A stretch of 8,857 bases of DNA from the NCBI GenBank assembly GCA_002390745.1, contig DGQK01000063.1, positions 123,865 to 132,721 on the forward strand. The letters run 5' to 3'. Numbering within the stretch: position 1 is the stretch's first letter; each line of letters opens with the position of its first letter. The position numbers were made by a program, and so were the translations under genes. Of this stretch, positions 1-6,424 are shown one piece after another. The notes below the pieces were generated by a model. The model saw only the letters and a list, made by a program, of their open reading frames with translations, was not told the origin of the DNA and did no database searches. The DNA comes from Bacteroidetes bacterium UBA4416. Its GTDB lineage: Bacteria > Bacteroidota > Bacteroidia > B-17B0 > Aurantibacillaceae.

Positions 1-912
1 GGTTTTCTCGGCCTCTTCGCCGGTACCCCAGTCGATTTCATTCCTTGCAAACAGAACGGCAACCACCATCACCGTTTGTACGCCCATGTTGTAAAAGAAA
101 TAGCCCGAGAGGAATTTTTTAAGGTTCGGAAGCTGCTTGATTTGTGCCCATACGCCTTTTAGCTCGGTGAAACCTTTGGAAAAAATCCCCTTCCTGTTTT
201 GCTCGTGCATTACCGCCAGGTGATTGGGCAAACGGCGGAAAGTAACCTGGGCAAAGCCCATCCACCAGATCCCGACAAGCAAAAAGGAAATACGCACATC
301 AATCCCCTTGTATTGATCGAGGTCGCCCAGAAGGTGGTAAAAGGTTTTGGTCATGACCAGGGCCAGGCAAACAATCAGCAGTAAAGAGCTACCGAAATAC
401 CCAAGGGCGAAGCCGCGTGCGCTGACCTTGTCCTGGTTTTGTTCGGAGGCAATCTGCGGCAGGTAGGAATTGTAATATACCAGGCTTCCCCAAAAGCCGA
501 CAGTGGCCGTTACAAAAGGAATGAAGCTCAGTCCGAGGTGTTCTTTATTGAAAAAGAACAGGCACATGCATGACAGCGCCCCGAGGTAGCAGAAAAACTG
601 GAGAAAGCGTTTTTTGTTGCCCAGGTAATCGGCAATACCGCTCAGCAAAGGCGTGATGAGCACGACGATGGAAAGCGCAAAGGCGTACACAAAAGAGTAC
701 AGGTTCTGGTTTTCGAATTCAAAGCCGAACAGGCTGACGTTGTGATTCACAATTTCGCCTGCCGCATTTTTGGTAACGGTCACCGCATCATAAAAATTGG
801 GAAAGATCGCGGAGGTGATCACCAGCGGGAATACGGAATTGGCCCAGTCATAAAAGGTCCATGCTTTAATGATTCGGGGATTGTCTTTTTCGATCGTGGT
901 AGCTGTGTTCAT
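1..912 (-). CDS. MFS transporter, UMF1 (Atg22-like) family, 3'-truncated by window edge
   Basis: Inner-membrane major facilitator of the UMF1 group, related to the yeast vacuolar effluxer Atg22; the substrate of the bacterial members is not established. Reading from an ATG at 912, the frame stays open for 304 codons to base 1, so roughly the C-terminal third of a usual 430-450 residue protein is missing. Visible signatures are YDWANSVFPLVITSAIFP (residues 21-38), the UMF1 hallmark in TM1; a long periplasm-like loop (about 40-70); the MFS motif-A-like GIADYLGNKKRFL (92-104) after TM2; and YYNSYLPQIASEQ followed by SARGFALGYFGSS (147-176). Hydrophobic helices recur around 73-90, 105-121, 126-145, 165-187, 208-222 and 266-288. 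It lies 147 bp downstream of the OmpA gene on the same strand and could be co-transcribed with it. No convincing Shine-Dalgarno or TAnnTTTG promoter lies just before the start. Family assignment is secure; the transported compound is unknown. Confidence 0.9.
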   Translation of the reverse strand, partial: MNTATTIEKDNPRIIKAWTFYDWANSVFPLVITSAIFPNFYDAVTVTKNAAGEIVNHNVSLFGFEFENQNLYSFVYAFALSIVVLITPLLSGIADYLGNKKRFLQFFCYLGALSCMCLFFFNKEHLGLSFIPFVTATVGFWGSLVYYNSYLPQIASEQNQDKVSARGFALGYFGSSLLLIVCLALVMTKTFYHLLGDLDQYKGIDVRISFLLVGIWWMGFAQVTFRRLPNHLAVMHEQNRKGIFSKGFTELKGVWAQIKQLPNLKKFLSGYFFYNMGVQTVMVVAVLFARNEIDWGTGEEAEKT

Positions 913-1059
913 TGCAGGGAGTTATGGGTTTAATTTATGTCAACTGTGTTTTAGTTAATAATCTGATGCTTCGGGCACAGAGGCAAGCACTCTGAAAAAA
1001 AATGCGTTTTTGGTTATCGCCTGCACCCGGATTGACGACAACCGTAAGAACGATCATGC

Positions 1060-2148
1060 TTAGTTTTTAATAATCTCGAATTCTACACGGCGGTTTTTGG
1101 CCCTGTCGGCCTCCGTATCATTTCCGGCTACAGGCTGGGAGCTGCCATAGCCTTTAAAATACAATTTATTCTGCACGCCTTTTTTAATGAGGTATTCAAA
1201 TACTTCGCGAGCGCGCAGCTCGGAAAGCTTCTGGTTCTTCGATTTTGATCCCGAGTTATCGGAATGGCCGTCGATCTGCACTTCCATCTTCGGGTTGCGA
1301 ATCAGGTATTGAGCCAGCTTGTTGAGTTCTGCATAGGATTCGGGAAGGAGGTAGTAGCGGCCATTCTCGAAAAAGATATTTTTGAGCTGTACCCTCTCCC
1401 CCACTTTAATGTTTTTTTTCACCTGGAGCACAGAGTCCTGATCATCGATGCTGAACGAGCCTACAATCTCCACTTTCACCTTTTCCACGGGTTCCCTGGC
1501 TCTCACAAGCGAAACATCATCCACAAAATAATAGGCTTCCTTGAACCCGAATTTAAACACGTTCAGCCGTATCATGTCGCGCTTCACAGAAGGACTGAAA
1601 TTTCCGATCGTGATGTATTTCTCTCCGCCATCGGCAAGGTATTTGCCCGAGATCTTAAACCACTGGTAATTATTGATCAGGCTTCCTTTCTTTACTACCG
1701 AATCGATCATGGCTGTTTTCACCACATCGCCCTGGCTTTTGTAACCGGCTTTGGTAAACAGGGCGCCGATGGATTTGAGGCTGGCATTGCTCCACCAGGC
1801 CAGGCGAATATACATCTCGAACTCGTAGGTGCTACCGCGATGCAAAGATTCGGCAAGCTTCACCTGCATAAACTCCTTGTACTTTTTCTGGTAGCGCAGG
1901 CCGGCAAAGCAGCTTCCCGAATGGGCGCCTTTATGGACCGAGCTGTCGTTGCTAAGGGGTTCCTGGTAAAAATCGACGCTGGCGATCTGCTGCCAGGGAA
2001 TCGCCTGGCGGATGCTTCCCGATTTTTTCCGGTAATTCTCAAAACTGCCGTTGGGCACAATGTTCTTTTGTATCTCGGCGGGCTGCTGGGCAAGGGCTGT
2101 ATGGCAGCAATACAGGAATATCAATAAGCAGCAGGCAGTTTTTCTCAT
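1060..2148 (-). CDS. OmpA-family envelope protein with N-terminal jelly-roll-like domain
   Basis: Exported 362-residue protein that probably anchors the outer membrane to peptidoglycan. Residues 1-20 form a Sec signal peptide ending ALA, with cleavage before QQ. Residues about 29-215 open with IVPNGSFENY and end with FVDDVSLV, with W163 and GGEKYITIGNF (174-184) in between. This pattern is seen in many Bacteroidota surface proteins and resembles carbohydrate-binding jelly rolls, but sugar binding is only inference. Residues about 254-360 are a complete OmpA C-terminal domain: IDGHSDNSGS (292-301), LSELRAREVFEYL (308-320), and GYGSSQPVAGNDT followed by RAKNRRVEFEI. The two residues that bind diaminopimelate in OmpA domains are present as D297 and R312. 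The gene is divergent from rpsT, and a TAnnTTTG promoter ends about 15 bp before the ATG. Start choice is supported by the signal peptide. No outer-membrane barrel is present, unlike classical OmpA. Confidence 0.9.
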   Translation of the reverse strand: MRKTACCLLIFLYCCHTALAQQPAEIQKNIVPNGSFENYRKKSGSIRQAIPWQQIASVDFYQEPLSNDSSVHKGAHSGSCFAGLRYQKKYKEFMQVKLAESLHRGSTYEFEMYIRLAWWSNASLKSIGALFTKAGYKSQGDVVKTAMIDSVVKKGSLINNYQWFKISGKYLADGGEKYITIGNFSPSVKRDMIRLNVFKFGFKEAYYFVDDVSLVRAREPVEKVKVEIVGSFSIDDQDSVLQVKKNIKVGERVQLKNIFFENGRYYLLPESYAELNKLAQYLIRNPKMEVQIDGHSDNSGSKSKNQKLSELRAREVFEYLIKKGVQNKLYFKGYGSSQPVAGNDTEADRAKNRRVEFEIIKN

Positions 2149-2162
2149 ACGATAATAGTCTA

Positions 2163-2193
2163 CAAAAATAAGTTTTAGGGATTAATTGGTAAA
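2163..2193 (-). promoter_or_regulatory. Bacteroidota-type promoter of the OmpA-family gene
   Basis: On the minus strand TATTTTTG (2170-2163) matches the Bacteroidota -7 element TAnnTTTG exactly. A TTTA (2193-2190), one base off the -33 TTTG element, lies 19 bp upstream. Transcription would begin near 2156-2159, giving a very short leader before the ATG at 2148. The assignment rests on consensus and spacing only. Confidence 0.6.
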
Positions 2194-2293
2194 TAATTGT
2201 TATAAACAGCCTTTTGCCACTGCTAAAAATACCTTCCGAACAGGCCGTTTTGACTCCTGCCGGCAATAATTTACAGAAAAATACGGGATAATG

Positions 2294-2323
2294 TTTGCAG
2301 GAATAAAAAAAACCGTATATTTG
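2294..2323 (+). promoter_or_regulatory. Bacteroidota-type promoter of rpsT
   Basis: TATATTTG (2316-2323) matches the TAnnTTTG -7 element exactly, and TTTG (2294-2297) matches the -33 element 18 bp upstream. The predicted start near 2328 gives a leader of about 37 nt. An AAAGGAA at 2336-2342 lies about 22 nt before the ATG, too far to act as a normal Shine-Dalgarno. The bases just before the start codon are A/T-rich, as is common for translation initiation in this phylum. Confidence 0.7.
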
Positions 2324-2364
2324 CCATCCAAAATTAAAGGAACAGAATTTTTAAACTATAGATA

Positions 2365-2622
2365 ATGGCAAACCATAAGTCGGCAATTAAAAGAATCAGA
2401 TCAAACAACGCAAAACGTTTACAAAATCGTTATTATGCAAAAACTACCCGTAACGCTGTAAAAAAATTACGCGGTACTGAAGATAAAAAAGATGCAGCTG
2501 CATTATTACCTAAAGTAGTGGCGATGCTTGATAAATTGGCTAAAAAGAATATCATCCACAAGAACAAAGCGTCTAACCTGAAATCAAAATTAGCGAAGCG
2601 TGTAAACGCGATCAGCAAGTAA
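2365..2622 (+). CDS. rpsT: 30S ribosomal protein S20
   Basis: Small basic protein (85 residues, family usually about 80-90) that binds 16S rRNA at the bottom of the 30S body. The sequence begins MANHKSAIKRIRSNNAKRLQ, the classic S20 N-terminus. NRYYAKTTRNAVKKLR follows at about 21-36, then the long-helix segment and the C-terminal signature IIHKNKASNLKSKLAKRVN (63-81). Lys/Arg are abundant throughout. It is a single-gene unit with its own promoter (2294-2323) and intrinsic terminator (2651-2687). Leucine is written mainly as TTA, the same bias as in the lipoprotein gene downstream and unlike other neighbours, which fits high expression. Confidence 0.98.
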   Translation: MANHKSAIKRIRSNNAKRLQNRYYAKTTRNAVKKLRGTEDKKDAAALLPKVVAMLDKLAKKNIIHKNKASNLKSKLAKRVNAISK

Positions 2623-2650
2623 TTCAGACCAGCGTACAATTAATATACAG

Positions 2651-2687
2651 AATCTCATTTGTGTGCTCACAAGTGGGATTTTTTTTT
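2651..2687 (+). terminator. Intrinsic terminator after rpsT
   Basis: A 12-bp stem (2652-2663 with 2668-2679), with two G-U wobbles and the four-base loop TGCT, is followed by an uninterrupted run of T to 2687. It begins 28 bases after the rpsT stop codon and would separate rpsT from the lipoprotein gene. Confidence 0.88.
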
Positions 2688-2706
2688 GCTTTTTACTCTA
2701 AATTTA

Positions 2707-2737
2707 TTAGGCTTTAATTAATAAATTCCTATTTTTG
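2707..2737 (+). promoter_or_regulatory. Bacteroidota-type promoter of the TPR lipoprotein gene
   Basis: TATTTTTG (2730-2737) matches TAnnTTTG exactly. TTAG (2707-2710), one base off TTTG, lies 19 bp upstream. Start of transcription is expected near 2742, about 24 nt before the ATG at 2766. Its position between the rpsT terminator and a codon-biased gene supports a dedicated strong promoter. Confidence 0.68.
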
Positions 2738-2765
2738 TCGAAAAATCCATTCTAACCTTTAAAAT

Positions 2766-4505
2766 ATGAATACTAAAACTCTACGAAATTTAACACTTGC
2801 TGTCGGTGCCACTGCATTGCTAGTTGGATGCAATGGTTTAGGAAAAATGATCAAAAAACAAAAGACCATTACCTATGACGTAAAACCTAATCCCCTGGAA
2901 ATGCATGGAGATAGCGTAGTATTTACCGTTAGCGGTAAGTATCCTGCTAAAGTTTTTGCCAAAAAAGCCACAGTGACTGTTACTCCTGTAGTAAAATATT
3001 CAGGTGGTGAAAAAGCGATGAAACCTGTCGTTCTTGTTGGTGAAAAAGCAACAGGTTCAGGGCAGAAAATCAGCTATTCAACAGGTGGAACATTTAGCTA
3101 TACAACCGAGAAATTTGCCTACGAACCAGGCATGAAGGTCGCTAAAGTGGAATTACGCGCTCAGGGTGCCGTGAAGAAAAAAACCAAAGATTTCACCCCG
3201 GTTGAGATCGCAGACGGTACCATTGTAACACCTTTACTGGTGCGTAACGATGAGAAAGGAATTGCTGCTAAAGACGCTTTCGTGAAAACGACTCCGGCTA
3301 ACCAGACAGCAAATATTTATTATGTGATCAATAAGTCTGATGTAAGGGCTTCCGAGCTGAAAAGCGACGAGATGAAAAACTTACAGTCATTCATCAATAC
3401 CAACATCAACAGCCAGTGGTATGAGTTTAAAGGCATCAACGTGTCTGCTTATGCTTCTCCGGACGGTGAATTATCATTGAACGAAAACCTAGCAAAAGAC
3501 CGTGCTAAATCCGGTTCCAAAGCGTTAATGGGCGAGTTCAAAAAGAACAAAAACAAAGACCAGAAATTCGGTAAAGAAGAATCCAACTACACCACTCAGA
3601 CAACGGCTGAAGACTGGGATGGCTTCCAAACATTGATGCAGCAATCGACTATTGCTGACAAAGACCTGATCTTACGCGTTTTAACTATGTACAAAGACGG
3701 TGATCAGCGTGAAAAAGAGATCAAAAATTTATCTAAAACCTACACCGAGGTTGCTGAGAAAATTTTACCGAAATTACGTCGTTCCGTGTTAACTGTAAAC
3801 GTTGACAAAAAATCACGCACAGACGAAATGATCTCTAAATTAGCGACTACTTACCCTGACAGCTTATCTGTAGAAGAGTTATTATACGCTACAACGTTAA
3901 CAACCGACCAAAACGTTCAGATCCAGATCTTACAATCTGCTGAGAAAAAATACGCAAGCGACTGGAGAACATCCAACAACTTAGGCGTTGCTTTATTAAT
4001 GCAGAACAAAGTATCGGAAGCCGGTGAAGCATTCAAACGTGCTGAAGGTACTGCTAACGGAAACCCTATCCTGATGAACAACCTGGGCATCATCGCTGCT
4101 AAATCCGGTGACCGCAGAAAAGCAATGGAATATTACGACAAAGCTTCCGGTGCAGGTAAAGAAGTAAACTACAACAAAGGTATCGTAAACATCCGCGATG
4201 GTAAATACTCTGACGCTGTTTCTAACTTCGGCGACTACAAAGGCTTCAACAAAGCTTTAGCTGAATTATTGAACGGAAACACAGGTGCTGTTGCAACAAC
4301 GCTTGACGCCAGCACAGAAAAAGACATGGCATGGTCATACTACCTGAAAGCTGTTGCTGCTGCCCGTTCTAACAACGCCGCTGAAGTGAACTCGAACTTA
4401 AAAACAGCGATCGGTAAAGACGGTTCATTAAAAGCTGCTGCTAAAGATGACGCTGAATTCATCAAATTACGCGACAACGCTGATTTCAAAGCGATGGTAA
4501 ACTAA
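2766..4505 (+). CDS. Outer-membrane TPR lipoprotein with degenerate OmpA-like segment
   Basis: Predicted lipoprotein of 579 residues. The N-terminal signal ends in the lipobox LVGC with lipid-carrying C22. Residues about 33-175 are rich in beta strands and have no family I can name. Residues about 184-258 resemble an OmpA domain (INVSAYASPDG, then NENLAKDRAKS), followed by W284 and REKEIKNLSKTYTEVAEKI, then LPKLRRSVLTVNV (334-346). That order, OmpA-like segment then RE..lK then P.LRR, is one I recognise from Bacteroidota envelope proteins. TPR-like helix pairs follow: about 401-434 (NNLGVALL...A.EAFKRAE), 435-466 (NNLGIIAAKSGDRRKAMEYY), 467-490 and 518-550. The Asp that binds peptidoglycan in OmpA domains is replaced by S231, while R246 is kept. 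Codon use is extreme (TTA Leu; AAC, GAC, TAC, TTC for two-fold sets), suggesting an abundant protein. It has its own promoter and terminator. Likely an envelope scaffold; the exact role is unknown. It could be mistaken for the TPR gliding/secretion lipoprotein SprE/PorW, but I see no specific support for that. Confidence 0.85.
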   Translation: MNTKTLRNLTLAVGATALLVGCNGLGKMIKKQKTITYDVKPNPLEMHGDSVVFTVSGKYPAKVFAKKATVTVTPVVKYSGGEKAMKPVVLVGEKATGSGQKISYSTGGTFSYTTEKFAYEPGMKVAKVELRAQGAVKKKTKDFTPVEIADGTIVTPLLVRNDEKGIAAKDAFVKTTPANQTANIYYVINKSDVRASELKSDEMKNLQSFINTNINSQWYEFKGINVSAYASPDGELSLNENLAKDRAKSGSKALMGEFKKNKNKDQKFGKEESNYTTQTTAEDWDGFQTLMQQSTIADKDLILRVLTMYKDGDQREKEIKNLSKTYTEVAEKILPKLRRSVLTVNVDKKSRTDEMISKLATTYPDSLSVEELLYATTLTTDQNVQIQILQSAEKKYASDWRTSNNLGVALLMQNKVSEAGEAFKRAEGTANGNPILMNNLGIIAAKSGDRRKAMEYYDKASGAGKEVNYNKGIVNIRDGKYSDAVSNFGDYKGFNKALAELLNGNTGAVATTLDASTEKDMAWSYYLKAVAAARSNNAAEVNSNLKTAIGKDGSLKAAAKDDAEFIKLRDNADFKAMVN

Positions 4506-4526
4506 TCTGAGCTTATCCTTAAAAAG

Positions 4527-4557
4527 ATCTCCCGCCCAACAGCGGGAGATTTTTTTT
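4527..4557 (+). terminator. Strong intrinsic terminator after the TPR lipoprotein gene
   Basis: A perfect 9-bp GC-rich stem (4527-4535 with 4542-4550) with loop CCAACA is followed by T at 4550-4557. An A-run before the stem extends pairing into the T tract. It starts 22 bases after the stop codon. Confidence 0.93.
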
Positions 4558-4564
4558 GGTCTAT

Positions 4565-4591
4565 CCTGTAAGCTTTTCAAAACCTTGCAGG
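4565..4591. repeat. Palindromic repeat-like element between terminator and DUF1015 operon
   Basis: CCTGTAAG (4565-4572) pairs with CTTGCAGG (4584-4591), eight pairs including one G-U. After a C-C mismatch, TTT/AAA continue the stem around a TCA loop. There is no following T-run, so it is not a terminator. From memory, palindromes built on AACCTTGCAGG / CCTGCAAGGTT recur across many Bacteroidota genomes, so this may be one copy of a dispersed family. Only one copy is in this window, so repetition itself is not shown here. Confidence 0.55.
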
Positions 4592-4620
4592 TATAGGCGG
4601 TGTAGATGAACAAAAAACTG

Positions 4621-4628
4621 TATCTTTA
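4621..4628 (+). promoter_or_regulatory. Possible -7 element for the DUF1015 operon
   Basis: TATCTTTA differs from TAnnTTTG only in its last base and lies 16 bp before the ATG at 4644. No good -33 partner is found at 18-21 bp: the nearest TTG, at 4585-4587, is 33 bp away and inside the palindrome. It is the best candidate for starting the three-gene operon, but weak. Confidence 0.33.
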
Positions 4629-4643
4629 GGCACACACATATAC

Positions 4644-5891
4644 ATGGCCAAAGTAATCCCATTCAGAGCTATACGCCCACAGCATGATAAAGTACACCTC
4701 GTTGCATCACGCTCTGTAGACGGTTATAATACCTCAGAACTGAGAGATAAGCTCGCAGGAAACCCCTATTCCTTTCTGCACGTCATCAATCCTGATTTTG
4801 AAGATGGAGTTAAAACCAAACCCGGATCAAGAGAGCGTTTGCAGAAAGTAAAAAAGCACTTCAAAAAATTTGTCCGCGAAAAGATCTTTCTGAGAGACGA
4901 GTCGCCCTGCTATTACCTTTACAGGCAGATCAAGGAGAATGACGAGTTTATCGGCATTATTGCCTGCACCAGCATCGACGATTATATGAACGGCGTGATC
5001 CGGGTGCATGAGCAAACACTGACCCAGCGCGAGGAAAAGCTGAAAGACTACCTCGATGTCTGCGAGTTCAACGCCGAGCCTGTGTTATTCAGCTATCCCA
5101 ACGATAAGGTGATCGACGCGATTTCCGAAGAGATCAGCCACACCAGGCCCGACTATGATTTCAGCACGACCGATAAGGTAAGGCACACAGTATGGATCAT
5201 CGATAGCCGTAAAACGGTCAAGCAGATCGCCGAGCGCTTTAGCGGCATTCCGCATATTTATATTGCCGACGGCCATCACCGCTCGGCATCCTCAGCCCTG
5301 CTCGGCAGGCTAAGGCGCAGCAGCCGGAAATCCTACACCGGCGAGGAAGCCTTTAACTATTACCTGGGCGTCTTCTTTCCGGAAAACCACCTGAAGATAT
5401 ACGACTACAACCGCATTGTGAAAGACCTCAATGGCTTATCGGTAGAGCAGCTGATCGGGCATCTGAAAACGAATTTCATTGTCAGTAAAATTGATGAGCC
5501 CGATTTCAGGCCACGCCGCAAGCACGAGCTGTCGATGTATGTTGGCAATACCTGGTATTCTCTACAGGTAAAAGAAGGCATTTACAATCCCGATGATCCT
5601 ATCGGAAGCCTGGATGCCGATATCCTTACCAAATACATCCTGTCGCCGATCCTGGACATCCACGACCTCAAAACCGACAAACGCATTGGATTCGTGCCGG
5701 GCGTAAAAGGCAGCATTGCCCTGAAACGCCAGGTAGATGAAGGAAAAGCCGCCGTGTCATTCGGCCTGTATCCGGTAACGATGGAACACCTGAAATGGAT
5801 CGCAGACACCAATAACATCATGCCGCCGAAATCGACCTGGGTGGAACCGAAGATGCGCAGCGGCCTGCTGATCTATAGCCTTGAAGAATAA
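4644..5891 (+). CDS. DUF1015 family protein (ParB/serine-kinase-like)
   Basis: Cytoplasmic protein of 415 residues, full length for DUF1015. Family marks run through the whole chain: VIPFRAIRP at the start; NPYSFLHVINPDFEDG (40-55); YLYRQIKENDEFIGIIACTS followed by IDDYMNGVIRVHEQT (91-125); the signature IADGHHRSASSALL (207-220); NYYLGVFFPENHLKIYDYNR then IVKDLNG (238-264); and a C-terminal MPPKSTWVEPKMRSGLLIY (393-411). The DGHHR loop resembles that of the ParB/SerK fold, in which some members phosphorylate free serine. From memory, Bacteroidota DUF1015 genes often sit by serA/serC, which suggests a link to serine metabolism, but those genes are not here and the activity is inference. It is the first gene of a tight operon: its stop overlaps the next start by one base (TAATG). 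The ATG at 4644 begins at the conserved N-terminus. Confidence 0.95.
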   Translation: MAKVIPFRAIRPQHDKVHLVASRSVDGYNTSELRDKLAGNPYSFLHVINPDFEDGVKTKPGSRERLQKVKKHFKKFVREKIFLRDESPCYYLYRQIKENDEFIGIIACTSIDDYMNGVIRVHEQTLTQREEKLKDYLDVCEFNAEPVLFSYPNDKVIDAISEEISHTRPDYDFSTTDKVRHTVWIIDSRKTVKQIAERFSGIPHIYIADGHHRSASSALLGRLRRSSRKSYTGEEAFNYYLGVFFPENHLKIYDYNRIVKDLNGLSVEQLIGHLKTNFIVSKIDEPDFRPRRKHELSMYVGNTWYSLQVKEGIYNPDDPIGSLDADILTKYILSPILDIHDLKTDKRIGFVPGVKGSIALKRQVDEGKAAVSFGLYPVTMEHLKWIADTNNIMPPKSTWVEPKMRSGLLIYSLEE

Positions 5892-6421
5892 TGCACTCTC
5901 CCGATATTCATATTACCGGCATTGATGAAAAAGACCTTGATGCACTCAGAGCCATCAGCATTCAATCTTTCACCGAAACATTCTCGGAGCATAATACGGA
6001 AGACGACATGCGCACGTATGTATCTGAAAACCTAAGCCCGGAAAGGCTTCTCCATGAGCTGCAAACAGTGGGGTCACACTTTTACATGCTACGCCTGGGT
6101 GATGAGCCGGCAGGTTACCTGAAGCTGAATGAAGTACCGGCGCAAACCATGCCCGGAAAACCCGGCACGCTTGAAATAGAGCGCATTTACATTCTCCGGG
6201 CCTTTCATGGAAAGCAACTGGGAACGCTCCTGCTACGGCATGCCATGGACAAAGCCAGGGAAAAAGATTATGCAAAAATCTGGCTGGGCGTATGGGAGCA
6301 CAATACCAAAGCCATAGCCTTCTACGAGCGCAACGGCTTTGTAAAAACAGGATCGCACGATTTTGTGCTGGGGAATGATGTGCAAACCGATTATGTGATG
6401 GAACGCTCACTGACCAATTAA
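5891..6421 (+). CDS. GNAT N-acetyltransferase, PaiA-like
   Basis: Soluble 176-residue acetyl-CoA-dependent acetyltransferase. The overall sequence closely matches my memory of Bacillus subtilis PaiA, a spermidine/spermine N-acetyltransferase: SIQSFTETFSEHNT (23-36), HFYMLRLGDEPAGYLKLN (63-80), LEIERIYI (94-101), IWLGVWEHNTKAIAFYERNG (130-149), FVKTGSHDF (150-158) and QTDYVM (165-170). The acetyl-CoA pyrophosphate loop, normally Q/RxxGxG, reads HGKQLG (106-111), so the first Gln/Arg and first Gly are substituted; the rest of the fold is intact. Translation is probably coupled to the DUF1015 gene through a one-base stop/start overlap, and yggS follows after 3 nt. Polyamines or related amines are the likely substrates by homology; in B. 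subtilis PaiA is paired with PaiB, which is not seen here. Confidence 0.92.
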   Translation: MHSPDIHITGIDEKDLDALRAISIQSFTETFSEHNTEDDMRTYVSENLSPERLLHELQTVGSHFYMLRLGDEPAGYLKLNEVPAQTMPGKPGTLEIERIYILRAFHGKQLGTLLLRHAMDKAREKDYAKIWLGVWEHNTKAIAFYERNGFVKTGSHDFVLGNDVQTDYVMERSLTN

Positions 6422-6424
6422 GAC

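Noticed and set aside
199..933. Two short plus-strand open frames (199-384 and 742-933)
   Set aside because: Both lie opposite the continuous UMF1 transporter frame and encode nothing recognisable.
938..943. TTGACA on the minus strand upstream of the UMF1 transporter gene
   Set aside because: It matches a proteobacterial -35 box, not the Bacteroidota consensus, and has no -10 or TAnnTTTG partner at a proper spacing.
978..1010. Hairpin (978-982 with 990-994) and A/T-rich symmetric run between the OmpA and UMF1 genes
   Set aside because: The stem is only 5 bp; on the minus strand the T-run precedes the stem instead of following it, and on the plus strand it is followed by A. The AAAAA/TTTTT pairing is too weak to call a terminator.
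1264..2127. Open frame of 287 codons on the plus strand
   Set aside because: It is wholly antisense to the OmpA gene, which has a signal peptide and recognisable domains; the antisense translation shows no family motif and arises from codon bias.
5970..6410. Minus-strand open frame of 146 codons
   Set aside because: Antisense to the PaiA-like acetyltransferase, whose conserved motifs cover the same bases.
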